Source: Scilla litardierei (lineage: Eukaryota; Streptophyta; Magnoliopsida; Asparagales; Asparagaceae). From it: a stretch of 64,000 nt of DNA. The notes under the pieces are model-generated. The model saw nothing but the letters and a program-made list of their open reading frames with translations. It was not told the DNA's origin and made no database searches. The stretch covers positions 98,661,128 through 98,725,127 of the forward strand of contig CM061133.1 in the NCBI GenBank assembly GCA_030789695.1. The letters are read 5' to 3'. This document shows positions 33,601-46,064 of the stretch, piece by piece. Within the stretch, counting starts at the first letter, position 1, and each line of letters opens with the position of its first letter. Both the position numbers and the translations under genes were made by a program.

Positions 33601-33937
33601 ATCTGCATCATAAATCTATATATCACTATAACCATCTAAGATACATATAACTCTCATGTCATTCTAATATAAATACGAATACTGACTATAAGTATACCGC
33701 AACATATATAATCATAATATCCAAGCACAATAAATGCACTTACACACCGGGGTTCACACAGTTATAAATGCACGCATACTTCCACAATATACATCTATAG
33801 TATAATACACTACAAAGTTCATTCCAGGACTCCCCGAAGCTTGGGGTTCAAGGGTTGGTCCCTTAAAGCTCTAAGGTCAATAAGGTCACTACCCACCTTA
33901 GGGCTAACCTATCCCAATCACCTACTGAAGCATTATA
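30660..33937 (-). other. Non-coding body with extreme strand asymmetry
   Basis: About 3.3 kb reads on the plus strand as A, C and T with very little G (CACACATAC-, CATATAC- and ATCCACAT-like words), so the element's own sense strand (minus) is almost free of C. No significant protein similarity is seen. Three stem-loops containing CACCTTAG lie at its ends and interior (30667-30705, about 32930-32975, about 33866-33905). ORFs such as 31516-32028 follow from the low stop-codon density of this composition. Confidence 0.75.
30667..30705. repeat. Stem-loop next to the polypurine tract of the chromovirus-derived element
   Basis: CACCTTAG (30667-30674) pairs with CTAAGGTG (30698-30705), and the inner GTCCG (30681-30685) pairs with CGGAC (30690-30694). 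It lies 8 bp from the LTR. Confidence 0.8.
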
Positions 33938-35991
33938 TGTATGATTCGGGTTCAATATTACATATTTAACCCCCCATTTAGCCATGTTTTGTGCTCATGT
34001 GATGCTATATTGGTCTCTAATACATCCGTATTTTATATATCACCATTTACTAGAGAAAACACCTTATTTGAGCATAAAACAGCAATTAATGGAGTATTTC
34101 TGCACTTTTTATATTTTTCCTAGCTTGGTCTCGATCTCACGATTCCAACGACTATTTATTTGTATTTTTCTGAGATCTGTGCTAATTACTGTGTATTTTT
34201 GAATGCAGAATACCAATAAAATGAAGAAATACAGAAGAAATACACTTGAAATACGAAATACGGTCGGTGCACAATTATTGGCGGCCACGTGGATGAACAA
34301 GGACCGTCCGATGTTAATCCGATGGTCGGCTGTGAAGGCTGAATACATGGTGATGTGGCAGAATCATGGTCGTCTATGTTTCATCCAACGGCACACAAAG
34401 ATAGGCGACGCGGCGCTGTACACACCGTCAGATTCGAATCCGATGGTCACGATGAAAGCAAAATAAGAGAAGAAGCGGCTCGATCTGATCCGTCGCCCGT
34501 GAATCCAACGAACATAAATCTCCCTGCAATTTGAAAACGCAGCAGCGAATCGGAGGCTACGTGGCGCAATCGTAGGGCTTCGACGCTCGAATCGACGGTG
34601 AAGACGAACTCGTATTTGAAATCAATTTCGTTTCGAAGCGGCGACGTGGTCAGCTCTTGGGGCATGTGATTTCGATCTGACGGCACACAGCAAATACGAA
34701 TTAAACGCAAAGAAGGGACGCGTGGGGCTCCGAGGCGCAATCCCGCCTATTGAACGGACGGCCCGGATTCGAGCTGCTGAGCGAATGAAGAACAAAAGAG
34801 CGAGCATCCGTGAGCGACGTGGCCTCATCCACGTCATTGAGCCCCCGATCCAACGGTCACAAATGAATCCAAAAGAGACTCGGATGCGGATGCGGGTGCA
34901 GGCGAAGCGTGGATCCGATAACACGGCCACGTGGCGCGTTCTGGGTTAATCCCGCACGATCGGACGGTTATAAATTGCGCCGACGGTTATATACGGGTTT
35001 TGGGCAAGAATTGAAATGGGTATAGACCCGATAAGCACAGTTAAACCCGTAATGCCATTATTTAAGCGTACTCTAGGGTTTTTGGGCGGAGGCTAGCGTA
35101 TTATTGGCGTATTGGAGGACTTAGGAGCCGAATTTGCTTTCTGTAAAATTCTGTAAAATTCCAAAGGCTGTTCTTAGTATTTCCAGAGAGTTTTGAAGCT
35201 TATCTTGGAGATTTGGTGATAGAATTCTAAACTTCTACTCCGTATTTTGGTGTTTTTCAATGTATTTTGCTATTAGATCAATGTATTTTGCTATGAACCT
35301 TGATTATTCTTGCATTATGAGTAGCTAAATCTTATTTGTGCATGGTATGGAGTAGTTAGGGGATGTGATTTGTGTTAGTTTGGTTGAATATTCATTGTGC
35401 TTAATCGTTAACGTTGATAAAGTTGTGAACTTTGGTATTAAATCGTCTTTTTCATCTTCCAAAAGAAGTGATTGAGTTGATGATCGCCCCAAAAGGGTGA
35501 GTTTTGATCTCTCCAAAAGAGAGTTTCATACCGTAGTTGTAAGATTATAACTTTAGCAACGATTTTATTCATATAGTGCTTTAACCCCCAAAAGGGCATC
35601 TTCCGATGAATTGCTCCCAAAAGGAGAATTCATTGAGTTATATTGAGTATTTTCCGGTGAATTGCTCTCAAAAAGAGAATTCATTGTGTTATATTCGTCA
35701 ACCAAGTTAATATGAATTATTGATCCTAACGAACCCATACCATGTGCATACTTTTCGTCAATACTTTCATACACGACTTTTCTTTGTTCGTATTGTTCGC
35801 ACATCACCATCACGCACTTTCACACCATCGCCATCATTATTGAAGTGGTTAGTTTCTTTCCATCAGATTTCTATTTGATTTGAGCTGTGGTTGCAACAGA
35901 TTTCCTCCCGAGGATTCGACATCTGGACTCCCAGATTATATTACTTGTACGGACTCTTGCGCTTGAGAGAAGCAGTATTTTGGGCCTACCA
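33938..35991 (+). repeat. Full-length LTR of the Athila/Tat-like family
   Basis: The proposed start is TGTATGATTCGG, where the C-poor body ends; the end is GGGCCTACCA, six bases before the PBS. Length is about 2.05 kb. The middle (34270-34960) is GC-richer with many CG sites and no convincing gene; the last 850 bp is the part shared with the array LTRs. The left boundary is approximate. Confidence 0.65.
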
Positions 35992-35997
35992 AGTTGT

Positions 35998-36015
35998 TGG
36001 CGCCGTCGCCGGGGA
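35998..36015 (+). other. Primer-binding site, tRNA-Asp type (unit 1)
   Basis: TGGCGCCGTCGCCGGGGA, one base different from the canonical form found at 41901 and 55398. Confidence 0.9.
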
Positions 36016-36135
36016 GGAATGGTTTGTGACTACGGTTTATTTCATTTAGAGGACCTTCGGTGAGATCTTTCCACTTCACTGTATATAAATTTTTGTTTGA
36101 TTTTATTGTACATAAACTTTTGTTTTTTAAAAAAA

Positions 36136-37256
36136 ATGGAGTATATGAATTTCTATTGCACAAATAATCTGTATGATGCAAAGTATGCTAATGCACACAA
36201 ACATAGGATGGAGAAGCTCAAGATCGTTAATTTTAATCAAACTGACTGTGAAACTTTCTTTCAGGCCTGGAGGAGGTTCACAGACATAATATCGAGCTAT
36301 CCGCAGCATGGGTACACAAATGAAGAGCTTATGGCGTCCTTCCTAGATGGACTATGACCACAGCTGCAGGAATTATTGGGAGGCATGACACCGACAGAGG
36401 CGTGGGAATACATGGAGTCTCTGCAAGAAAATGAAGAAACCATGGAAGAGACTTCAGAGAGCGATTCAACGGAGCCTTCGTGCCTCGATCAAGGGGAGCA
36501 AAGCGTAGACGTACCTTTGAAATCCTTGAAAGAGGAAGTTTACCTGATTATTCAGACACAGGACGCTACATCCCATCAATTCCAGGAGAATTTCCTTGCT
36601 CGGAGTCGGCAGATTCAGAAATCCTTTGAAAATCTTACTCTGATTTCCACTTGCTTAGAAGAAAATAATCCTTTTGAAATTCAACTTCAAGAATCTAATA
36701 CGAGTTTATCTTCTATTGCAGGAAAATCGAGTAAGCCATGTCACGTTGAGGACACGAATAAAAATATTTACATGGCAGAAAGTGTGTGCAAAAGAGAGGA
36801 CGAGCTAGCAATTTTGGATGAACGAGAGGAGGAGACAGCTAGGGACAAGGGTTTTGAGATTATCGCCATGGAGTCAGAACCATGCCCTCCTCCAGTTTTC
36901 TCCCAAAATCATTTACCCCTCTCCCCATTGATCGGGCATCATACCGATAGTAGTGCATATCTTTCAGGGAGTAGTCGTCAACTCGCTTTAATTTATTTCA
37001 CTTATTTTGATGACTACATTTGGAATACTTTTATTGAAAAAAATCTTAGACTGAAATGGATTGAGTGACTCATCTCTTACAGGTTACAGGTGAACATCTT
37101 ATAGAGATGCTGGGAGTTATGTTGCTGGGATCCAGTTTAGTCATTGGAGGAAAATTATTCACCGAGGAGCGCAAGAAGCAAATTGAACAACTTCCTCCAC
37201 AATTAAAGATTCGGGATCCACCATTTGACCACGGTGTGTTCTTTCCAGTAGTGTAG
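36136..37256 (+). pseudogene. Gag-like ORF, unit 1
   Basis: It starts MEYMNFYCTNNLYDAKYANA. Residues about 40-85 (FFQAWRRFTDIISSYPQHGYTNEELMASFLDGLRPQLQELLGG in the family) resemble the retrotransposon Gag domain: F-x-W-x-RF followed by a helix with FxxGL. A very acidic middle (EENEETMEETSESDSTEP) and a unique C-terminal half ending DHGVFFPVV follow. There is no zinc knuckle and no protease. Lesions are TGA at 36355-36357 (CGA in other units) and a frameshift near 37066; the tail then continues to 37254. It lies 120 bp after the PBS, the usual Gag position. The Gag assignment is inference from position and a short domain match. Confidence 0.7.
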
Positions 37257-38223
37257 TTTTCAAATGCTTTCTAGGATGTTTGCTTGAATAAACTCGTACC
37301 CCTTCCAACATTGAGGACAATGTCCATCTTTAGTTGGAGGGTGTGTATGAGACCGTAGGATTTTTTTTGAGAAGAATAAATCACCATGTCTCATCATTTA
37401 AAACTCCTTCACATGCCTCAAATACGGATGATTACGCATTAATTGAGTTCTAAAATTTGTTTATGGCCTGAGTTAATTATTTTTTCCTTTATGGAATTAC
37501 TAGTTAATATGATATTCATGAAAATTTTCAATTGCCTTGATTAATATCTCGAAATAGTTTGAATTTATTTCATGCATGCTAATGTGATGAAAAAGCTTAA
37601 GTATACACGATTTATAAGAATAGTCTTCAAGTTGAAGAGGAATTTGGCCATTGGTACTAATGTTTATATTCATATTGATGGGTATTGAGTTGCTTACAAA
37701 AAGAAAAAAAAGAAAAGAAGAAAAAATGAATGAAAAATGAATGAAGAAAAATGAATGAATAAGTATGTCACTAAAAAATAACTTGGTTGGCTCGAGTAGT
37801 ACAGTCCGAGTGGTCCTTTTTGGCCTAATGCCCTATTATCGTCTGATTTGGGAGCCATTGACCGGAACCTCACTCATTTGATGGAGCGATCCAAGTTATA
37901 CATTTTTCTGCGAATGTTGCTTGATGCGCGTTACACGGAACTATTAAAAGAAAAGAAGTGGCGAATAAGCTAAGCAACCTCAATGCCCATGACTTGAACG
38001 ATCTTTGTGAGATGCCAATTCCTTGGAAATGAGAAGACTAGAATATAACGACGTGTTATACTTTCGCTTGCGCAAAACGATGCCTGCATGTTATTTATTC
38101 AAACTAAATTAGAGAAAATATCATGTGGTTGATTTTGTTTATGGATGGAGTATATTGATAGTCTGGATCATGTTGGAAAGCGTACTATTGAGCCATGCCA
38201 TAAGCAATTGATGGAATTTATCG
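37257..38223 (+). other. 3' non-coding tail of unit 1
   Basis: It contains the family signature CATTGAGGACAATGTCCATC followed by TTTAGTTGGAGGGTGTG, as seen downstream of Gag in many Athila/Tat-like elements, then AT-rich DNA with ATGAATGAAAAA repeats (37705-37760). The last 120 bp (38100-38220) is absent from the other units. Confidence 0.6.
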
Positions 38224-39254
38224 TTAATTTTAATCAAACTGACTGTGAAACTTTCTTTTAGGCCTGGAGGAGGTTCACAGATATAGTATCGAGCTATCCG
38301 TAGCATGGGTATACAAATGAAGAGCTTATGGCGTCCTTCCTAGATGGACTACGACCACAGCTGCAGGAATTATTGGGTGGCATGACGCCGACAGAGGCGT
38401 GGGAATACATAGAGTCTCTGCAAGAAAATGAAGAAACCATGGAAGAGACTTCAGAGTGCGATTCAACGGAGCCTTCGTGCCTCGATCAAGGGGAGCAAAG
38501 CGTAGACGTACCTTTGCAATCCTTGAAAGAGGAAGTTCACTCGATTATTCAGACACAGGAGGCTAAATCCCATCAATTCCAGGAGAATTTCCTTGCTCGG
38601 AGTCGGTAGATTCAGAAATCCTTTGAAAATATTACTCTGATTGCCACTTGCTTAGATGAAAATAATTCTTTTGAAATTCAACTTCAAGAATCTAATACGA
38701 ATTTATCTTCTATTGCAGGAAAATCGAGCAAGCCATGTCACGTTGAGGACACGAATAAAAATATCTACATGGCAAAAAGTGTGTGCAAAAGAGAGGACGA
38801 GCTAGCAATTTTGGATGAACGAGAGGAGGAGACAACTAGGGACAAGGGTTTTGAGATTATCGCCATGGAGTCAGAACCATGCCCTCCTCCAGTTTTGTCC
38901 CAAAATCATTTACCCCTCTCCCCATTGATCGAGCATCATACCGAGAGTAGTGCATATCTTTCAGGGAGTAGTCGTCAACTTGCTTTAATTTATTTCAACT
39001 ATTTTGATGACTACATTTGGAATATTTTTGTTGAAAGAAATCTTAAACTAATTTGGACTGACATAACTCATCTCTCGCAGGACATTGGCAAACAAGTTAT
39101 AGAGATGCTTGAAGTTGTATTGCTGGGGTCCAATTTAGCTTCTGGAGGAAAAATAATCGCCGAGGAGCGCAAGGAGCAAATTGAACAACTCCCTCCACCA
39201 TCAAAGATTCGGGATCTGCCATTTGATCACGGTGTGTTCTTTCCAGTAGTGTAG
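38224..39254 (+). pseudogene. Gag-like ORF, unit 2 (5' truncated)
   Basis: It begins inside the Gag-like domain at VNFNQTDCETFF and runs in one frame to TAG at 39252-39254. Three stops (38259-38261, 38301-38303, 38607-38609) are all TAG where other units have CAG. The C-terminal 161 codons (38769-39254) are open. No PBS or LTR precedes it, so it is a fragment at the array's left end, joined to the unit 1 tail. Confidence 0.8.
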
Positions 39255-40091
39255 TTTTCAAATGCTTTCTAGGTTGTTGGCTTGAATAAACTCGTACCCC
39301 TTTCGACATTGAGGACAATGTCCATCTTTAGTTGGGGGTGTGTACGAGACCTTAGGATTTTTTTTTGAGAAGAATAAATCACCAAATCTCATCATTTAAA
39401 ACTCCTTCATATGCCACAAATACGGATGATTACGCATTAATTGAGTTCTAAAAATTGTTTATGGCTTGAGTTATTTATTTTTCCTTCATGAAATTACTAG
39501 TTAATATGCTATTCATGAAAATTTTCAATTGCCATGATTAATATCTCGAAATAGTTTGAATTTATTTCATGCATGCTAATGTGATGAAAAAGCTTAAGTA
39601 TACACGATTTATTAGAAAAGTCTTCAAGTTGAAGAGGAATTTGGCCTTTGTTATTAATGTTTTGTTCGAAGAATGGGCGTTGAGTTGCTTACCAAAAAAA
39701 CAGAAAAGAAGAAAAGAAAAGAAAAAAATGAATGAAGAAAAATGAATCAATAAGTATGTCACTAATAAATAACTTGGTTGGCTCGAGTAGTACAGTCCGA
39801 GGGGTCCTTTTTGGCCTAATGCCATATTATCGTCTGATTTGGGAGCCATTGACCGGAACCTCACTCATTTGATGGAGCGATCCAAGTTATACATTTTTCT
39901 GCGAATGTTGCTTGATGCGCGTTACGCGAAACTAATAAAAGAAAAGAAGTGGCGAATAAACTAAGCAACCTCAATGCCCATGACTTGAATGATCTTTGTG
40001 AGATGCCAATTCCTTGGAAACAATAAAACTAGAGAAAAACGACGTGTTATACTTTCGCTTGCGCAAAACGATGCTTGCATGTTATTTATTC
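39255..40091 (+). other. 3' non-coding tail of unit 2
   Basis: It carries the same signature as unit 1 (CATTGAGGACAATGTCC, then TTAGTTGGGGGTGTGTACGA) and an A-rich stretch near 39700. It ends at the recurrent junction with the shortened LTR. Confidence 0.7.
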
Positions 40092-41894
40092 AATCCCGCA
40101 TTGATCCGATGGATGTGGTTTGAGGCGGCTGTTTTAAGCGGGTTTGGGTTCGAATTTTGAGCGGGTTTCAACCCGATAAGCACCCCAAACCCGCAATGCA
40201 TCTATATAACGTATTCTTAGGGTTTTTGGCCGAATTCTGGCATATTTTGGGCGTATTGGAGGCTCTATGAGCCGTATTTCTCCTCTGTAAAATTCTGTAA
40301 AATTCCAGGGGCTGTTCTTAGTATTTCCAGAGAGTTTTGAGGCTTATATTGGAGATTTGGTGATATTTTCTTAAACTCATACCCCGTATTTGATGCTTTT
40401 CTATTGTATTTGGCTATTAGATTGATGTATTTTGCTATGAACGTTGTTTATTCTTGCATTATGAGTAGCTAAATCTTATTTGTGCATGGTATGGAGTAGT
40501 TAGGGGATGTGATTTGTGTTAGTTTGGTTGAATATCGTCGTGCTTGATCGCTAACATCGCTAAAGTTGTAATTTTTGTTATTAAATCGTCTTTTTCATCT
40601 TCCAAAAGAAGTGATTGAGTTGATGATCGCCCCAAAAGGGTGAGCTTTGATCTCTCCAAAAGAGAGTTTCATACCGTAGTTGTAGGATTATAGCTTTAGC
40701 AACGACTTTATTATTATAGGGCTTGAACCCCCAAAAGGGCATCTTCCGATGAATTGCTCCCAAAAGGAGAATTCATTGAGTTATATTGAGTATTTTCCGA
40801 TGAATTGCTCTCAAAAAGAGAATTCATTGTGTTATATTCGTCAACCAAGTTAATACGAATTATTGATCCTAACGAACCCATACCATGTGCATACTTTTGG
40901 TCGATACTTTCATACACGACTTTTCTTTGTTTGTATTGTTCGCACATCACCATCACGCACTTTCACACCATCGCCATCATTATTGAAGTGGTTAGCTTCT
41001 TTTCATTGGGTTTCTATTTGATTTGAGTTGTGGTTACAACAGATTTCCTCCCGAGGATTCGACATGTGGACTCCCAGATTATATTACTTGTACGGACTCT
41101 TGCGCTTGAGAGAAGCACTATTTTGGGCCTACCAAGTTTTTGAGTTTTGAGGCTTAGCTTGGAGTTTTGGTGATATTTTCTTAAACTCATACCCCGTATT
41201 TGGGTGTTTTTCATTGTATTTTGCTATTAGAACCATGTATTTTGCTATGAACTTTGTTTATTCTTGCATTATGAGTAGCTAAATCTTATTTGTGCATGGC
41301 ATGGAGTAGTTAGGGGATGTGAATCGTATTCGTTTGGTTGAATTTCATTATGCTTAATCGATAAATGTCGCTAAAGTTGTAGTTTTTATTATTAAATCCT
41401 CTTTTTCATCTTCCAAAAGAAGTGATTAAGTTGATGATCGCCCCACAAGGGTGAGCTTTGATCTCTCCAAAAGAGAGTTTCATACCGTATTTGTAGGATT
41501 ATAATTTTAGCGACGATTTTATTCATATTGTGCTTGAACCCCCAAAAGGGTATTTTCCGATGAATCGCTCCCAAAAGGAGGATTTATTGAGTTATATTTA
41601 ATCAACCAACGTATACGAATCACTGATCCTAACAAACCCATACCATGTGCATATTTCTCATATATACTTTCATACGCTAAGTTCGTTGATCGCATTGATT
41701 ACGTATTCACAACGTACTTTCACACCATCATCACCATCCTTATTAAAGTGGTTAGTTTCTTTCTGACAGATTTCTATTTGATTTGAGCTGTGGTTTCAAC
41801 AGATTTTCTTCCGAGGATTCGACATCTGGACTCCCAGATTTTACTACTTGTACGGACTCTTGCGCTTGAGTGAAGCACTATTTTGGGCCTACCA
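40092..41894 (+). repeat. Shortened array LTR with internally duplicated 3' part
   Basis: It lacks about the first 1 kb of the full LTR. The LTR end segment occurs twice: about 40330-41146 (ending CCTACCAAGTTTTT) and about 41147-41894 (ending CCTACCA), and only the second is followed by the PBS. It contains repeated phrases such as CTTCCAAAAGAAGTG, CCCCAAAAGGG and CTCCCAAAAGGAG, which form short hairpins. Confidence 0.8.
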
Positions 41895-41900
41895 AGTTTT

Positions 41901-41918
41901 TGGCGCCGTTGCCGGGGA
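41901..41918 (+). other. Primer-binding site, tRNA-Asp type (unit 3)
   Basis: TGGCGCCGTTGCCGGGGA, the canonical Athila/Tat-type match. Confidence 0.93.
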
Positions 41919-42038
41919 GGAATGGTTTGTGACTATGGTTTATTTCATTTAGAGAACCTTCGGTGAGATCTTTTCACTTTACTGTATATAAATTTTTGTT
42001 TAATTTCATTGTACATAAACTTTTGTTTTTTTTTAAAA

Positions 42039-43160
42039 ATGGAGTATATGAATTTCTATTGCATAAACAATCTGTATGATGCAAGATATGCTAATGCACA
42101 CAAACATAGGATGGAGAAGCTCAAGATCGTTAATTTTAATCAAACTGACTGTGAAACTTTCTTTCAGGCCTAGAGGAGGTTCACAGATATAGTATCGAGC
42201 TATCCGCAGCATGTGTACACAAATGAAGAGCTTATGGCGTCCTTCCTAGATGGACTACGACCACAGCAGCAGGAATTATTGGGAGGCATGACGCCGACAG
42301 AGGCGTGGGAATACATGGAGTCTCTGCAAGAAAATGAAGAAACCATGGAAGAGACTTCAGAGTGCGATTCAACGGAGCCTTCGTGCCTCGATCAAGGGGA
42401 GCAAAGCGTAGACGTACCTTTGCAATCCTTGAAAGAGGAAGTTCACTCGATTATTCAGACACAGGAGGCTAAATCCCATCAATTCCAGGAGAATTTCCTT
42501 GCTCGGAGTCGACAGATTCAGAAATCCTTTGAAAATCTTACTCTGATTGCCACTTGCTTAGATGAAAATAATTCTTTTGAAATTCAACTTCAAGAATATA
42601 ATACGAATTTATCTTCTATTGCAGGAAAATCGAGCAAGCCATGTCACGTTGAGGACACGAATAAAAATATCTACATGGCAAAAAGTGTGTGCAAAAGAGA
42701 GGACGAGCTAGCAATTTTGGATGAATGAGAGGAGGAGACAACTAGGGACAAGGGTTTTGAGATTATCGCCATGGAGTCAGAACCATGCCCTCCTCCAGTT
42801 TTGTCCCAAAATCATTTACCCCTCTCCCCATTGATCGAGCATCATACCGAGAGTAGTGCATATCTTTCAGGGAGTAGTCGTCAACTTGCTTTAATTTATT
42901 TCAACTATTTTGATGACTACATTTGGAATATTTTTGTTGAAAGAAATCTTAAACTAATTTGGACTGACATAACTCATCTCTCGCAGGACATTGGCAAACA
43001 AGTTATAGAGATGCTTGAAGTTGTGTTGCTGGGGTCCAATTTAGCTTCTGGAGGAAAAATAATCACCGAGGAGCGCAAGGAGCAAATTGAACAACTCCAT
43101 CCACCATCAAAGATTCGGGATCCGCCATTTGATCACGGTGTGTTCTTTCCAGTAGTGTAG
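42039..43160 (+). pseudogene. Gag-like ORF, unit 3
   Basis: Same protein as unit 1, full length at 373 codons plus stop. Two stops: TAG at 42171-42173 (TGG in units 1 and 2) and TGA at 42726-42728 (CGA elsewhere). The TAG is shared with unit 4, showing that units 3 and 4 descend from one already broken copy. Confidence 0.8.
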
Positions 43161-43996
43161 ATTTTTATATGCTTTCTAGGTTGTTGGCTTGAATAAACTC
43201 GTACCCCTTTCGACATTGAGGACAATGTCTGTCTTTAGTTGGGGGTGTGTACGAGACCTTAGGATTTTTTTTGAGAAGAATAAATCACCAAATCTCATCA
43301 TTTAAAACTCCTTCATATGCCACAAATACGGATGATTACACATTAATTGAGTTCTAAAAATTGTTTATGGCTTGAGTTATTTATTTTTCCTTCATGAAAT
43401 TACTAGTTAATATGCTATTCATGAAAATTTTCAATTGCCATGATTAATATCTCGAAATAGTTTGAATTTATTTCATGCATGCTAATGTGATGAAAAAGCT
43501 TAAGTATACACGATTTATTAGAAAAGTCTTCAAGTTGAAGAGGAATTTGGCCTTTGTTATTAATGTTTTGTTCAAAGAATGGGCATTGAGTTGCTTACAA
43601 AAAAACAAAAAAGAAGAAAAGAAAAGAAAAAAATGAATGAAGAAAAATGAATCAATAAGTATGTCACTAATAAATAACTTGGTTGGCTCGAGTAGTACAG
43701 TCCGAGGGGTCCTTTTTGGCCTAATGCCATATTATCGTCTGATTTGGGAGCCATTGACCGGAACCTCACTCATTTGATGGAGCGATCCAAGTTATACATT
43801 TTTCTATGAATGTTGCTTGATGCGCGTTACATGGAACTAATAAAAGAAAAGAAGTGGCGAATAAACTAAGCAACCTTAATGCCCATGACTTGAACGATCT
43901 TTGTGAGATGCCAATTCCTTGGAAACAAGAAAACTAGAGAAAAACGACGTGTTATACTTTCGCTTGCGCAAAACGATGCTTGCATGTTATTTATTC
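43161..43996 (+). other. 3' non-coding tail of unit 3
   Basis: Near-identical to 39255-40091 and 56658-57495. No gene is seen. Confidence 0.75.
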
Positions 43997-45796
43997 AATC
44001 CAGCATTGATCCGACGGATGGGGTTTGAGGCGGCTGTTTTAAGCGGGTTTGGGTTCGAATTTTGAGCGGGTTTCAACCCGATAAGCACCCCAAACCCGCA
44101 ATGCATCTATATAACGTATTCTTAGGGTTTTTGGCCGAATTCTGGCATATTTTGGGCGTATTGGAGGCTCTAGGAGCCGTATTTCTCCTCTGTAAAATTC
44201 TGTAAAATTCCAGAGGCTGTTCTTAGTATTTCCAGAGAGTTTTGAGGCTTATATTGGAGATTTGGTGGTATTTTCTTAAACTCATACCCCGTATTTGATG
44301 TTTTTCTATTGTATTGGCTATTAGATTGATGTATTTTGCTATGAACGTTGTTTATTCTTGCATTATGAGTAGCTAAATCTTATTTATGCATGGTATGGAG
44401 TAGTTAGGGGATGTGATTTGTGTTAGTTTGGTTGAATATCGTCGTGTTTGATCGCTAACGTCGCTAAAGTTGTAATTTTTGTTATTAAATCGTCTTTTTC
44501 ATCTTCCAAAAGAAGTGATTGAGTTGATGATCGCCCCAAAAGGGTGAGCTTTGATCTCTCCAAAAGAGAGTTTCATACCGTAGTTGTAAGATTATAGCTT
44601 TAGCAATGACTTTATTATTATAGTGCTTGAACCCCCAAAAGGGCATCTTCCGATGAATTGCTCCCAAAAGGAGAATTCATTGAGTTATATTGAGTATTTT
44701 CCGGTGAATTGCTCTCAAAAAGAGAATTCATTGTGTTATATTCGTCAACCAAGTTAATACGAATTATTGATCCTAACGAACCCATACCATGTGCATACTT
44801 TTCGTCGATACTTTCATACACGACTTTTCTTTGTTTGTATTGTTCGCACATCACCATCACGCACTTTCACACCATCGCCATCATTATTGAAGTGGTTAGC
44901 TTCTTTTCATTGGGTTTCTATTTGATTTGAGTTGTGGTTACAACAGATTTCCTCCCGAGGATTCGACATGTGGACTCCCAGATTATATTACTTGTACGGA
45001 CTCTTGCGCTTGAGAGAAGCACTATTTTGGGCCTACCAAGTTTTTGAGTTTTGAGGCTTAGCTTGGAGTTTTGGTGATATTTTCTTAAACTCATACCCCG
45101 TATTTGGGTGTTTTTCATTGTATTTTGCTATTAGAACCATGTATTTTGCTATGAACTTTGTTTATTCTTGCATTATGAGTAGCTAAATCTTATTTGTGCA
45201 TGGTATGGAGTAGTTAGGGGATGTGAATCGTATTCGTTTGGTCGAATTTCATTGTGCTTAATCGATAAATGTCGCTAAAGTTGTAGTTTTTATTATTAAA
45301 TCCTCTTTTTCATCTTCCAAAAGAAGTGATTAAGTTGATGATCGCCCCACAAGGGTGAGCTTTGATCTCTCCAAAAGAGAGTTTCATACCGTATTTGTAG
45401 GATTATAATTTTAGCGACGATTTTATTCATATTGTGCTTGAACCCCCAAAAGGGTATTTTCCGATGAATCGCTCCCAAAAGGAGGATTTATTGAGTTATA
45501 TTTAATCAACCAACGTATATGAATCACTGATCCTAACAAACCCATACCATGTGCATATTTCTCATATATACTTTCATACGTTAAGTTCGTTGATCGCATT
45601 GATTACGTATTCACAACGTACTTTCACACCATCATCACCATCCTTATTAAAGTGGTTAGTTTCTTTCCGACAGATTTCTATTTGATACGAGATGTGGTTT
45701 CAACAGATTTTCTTCCTAGGATTCGACATCTGGACTCCCAGGTTTTACTACTTGTACGGACTCTTGCGCTTGAGTGAAGCACTATTTTGGGCCTAC
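43997..45796 (+). repeat. Array LTR split by the Tekay-like element (left part)
   Basis: Same structure as 40092-41894, with the internally duplicated end (about 44230-45051 and 45052 on). The Tekay-like element inserts after CCTAC (45792-45796); the last bases of this LTR (CA) and the PBS continue at 55390. Confidence 0.85.
45792..45796. repeat. TSD of the Tekay-like element, left (CCTAC)
   Basis: Exact match to 55385-55389. Confidence 0.93.
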
Positions 45797-46064
45797 TGTA
45801 ACGACTGCTTTTCATGTATCTGGATTTATTATAATATAATATATGTTTTGGTGGATTTTCTCCTCTTGTGTGGTTTTCGTCTCCGTAGCTTCCATTTTCG
45901 ATCGATTCGTCGTATTTTCTCGTTTCTTCCTTAGGATTGTCGATTTCGAAGTATGTCACTCGTGACGGACTTCATAACGGTCGTATCTTACTATTAGATC
46001 AAGCCTAGGAGTCTTAGGAATCGATCCCGGGGCCCCGCGCTCCATATCGGAACTTTTTGTGCTC

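Noticed and set aside
34109..34949. Short ORFs on both strands in the GC-richer part of the full-length LTR
   Set aside because: They overlap each other, lack motifs and lie in LTR sequence not conserved in the array copies.
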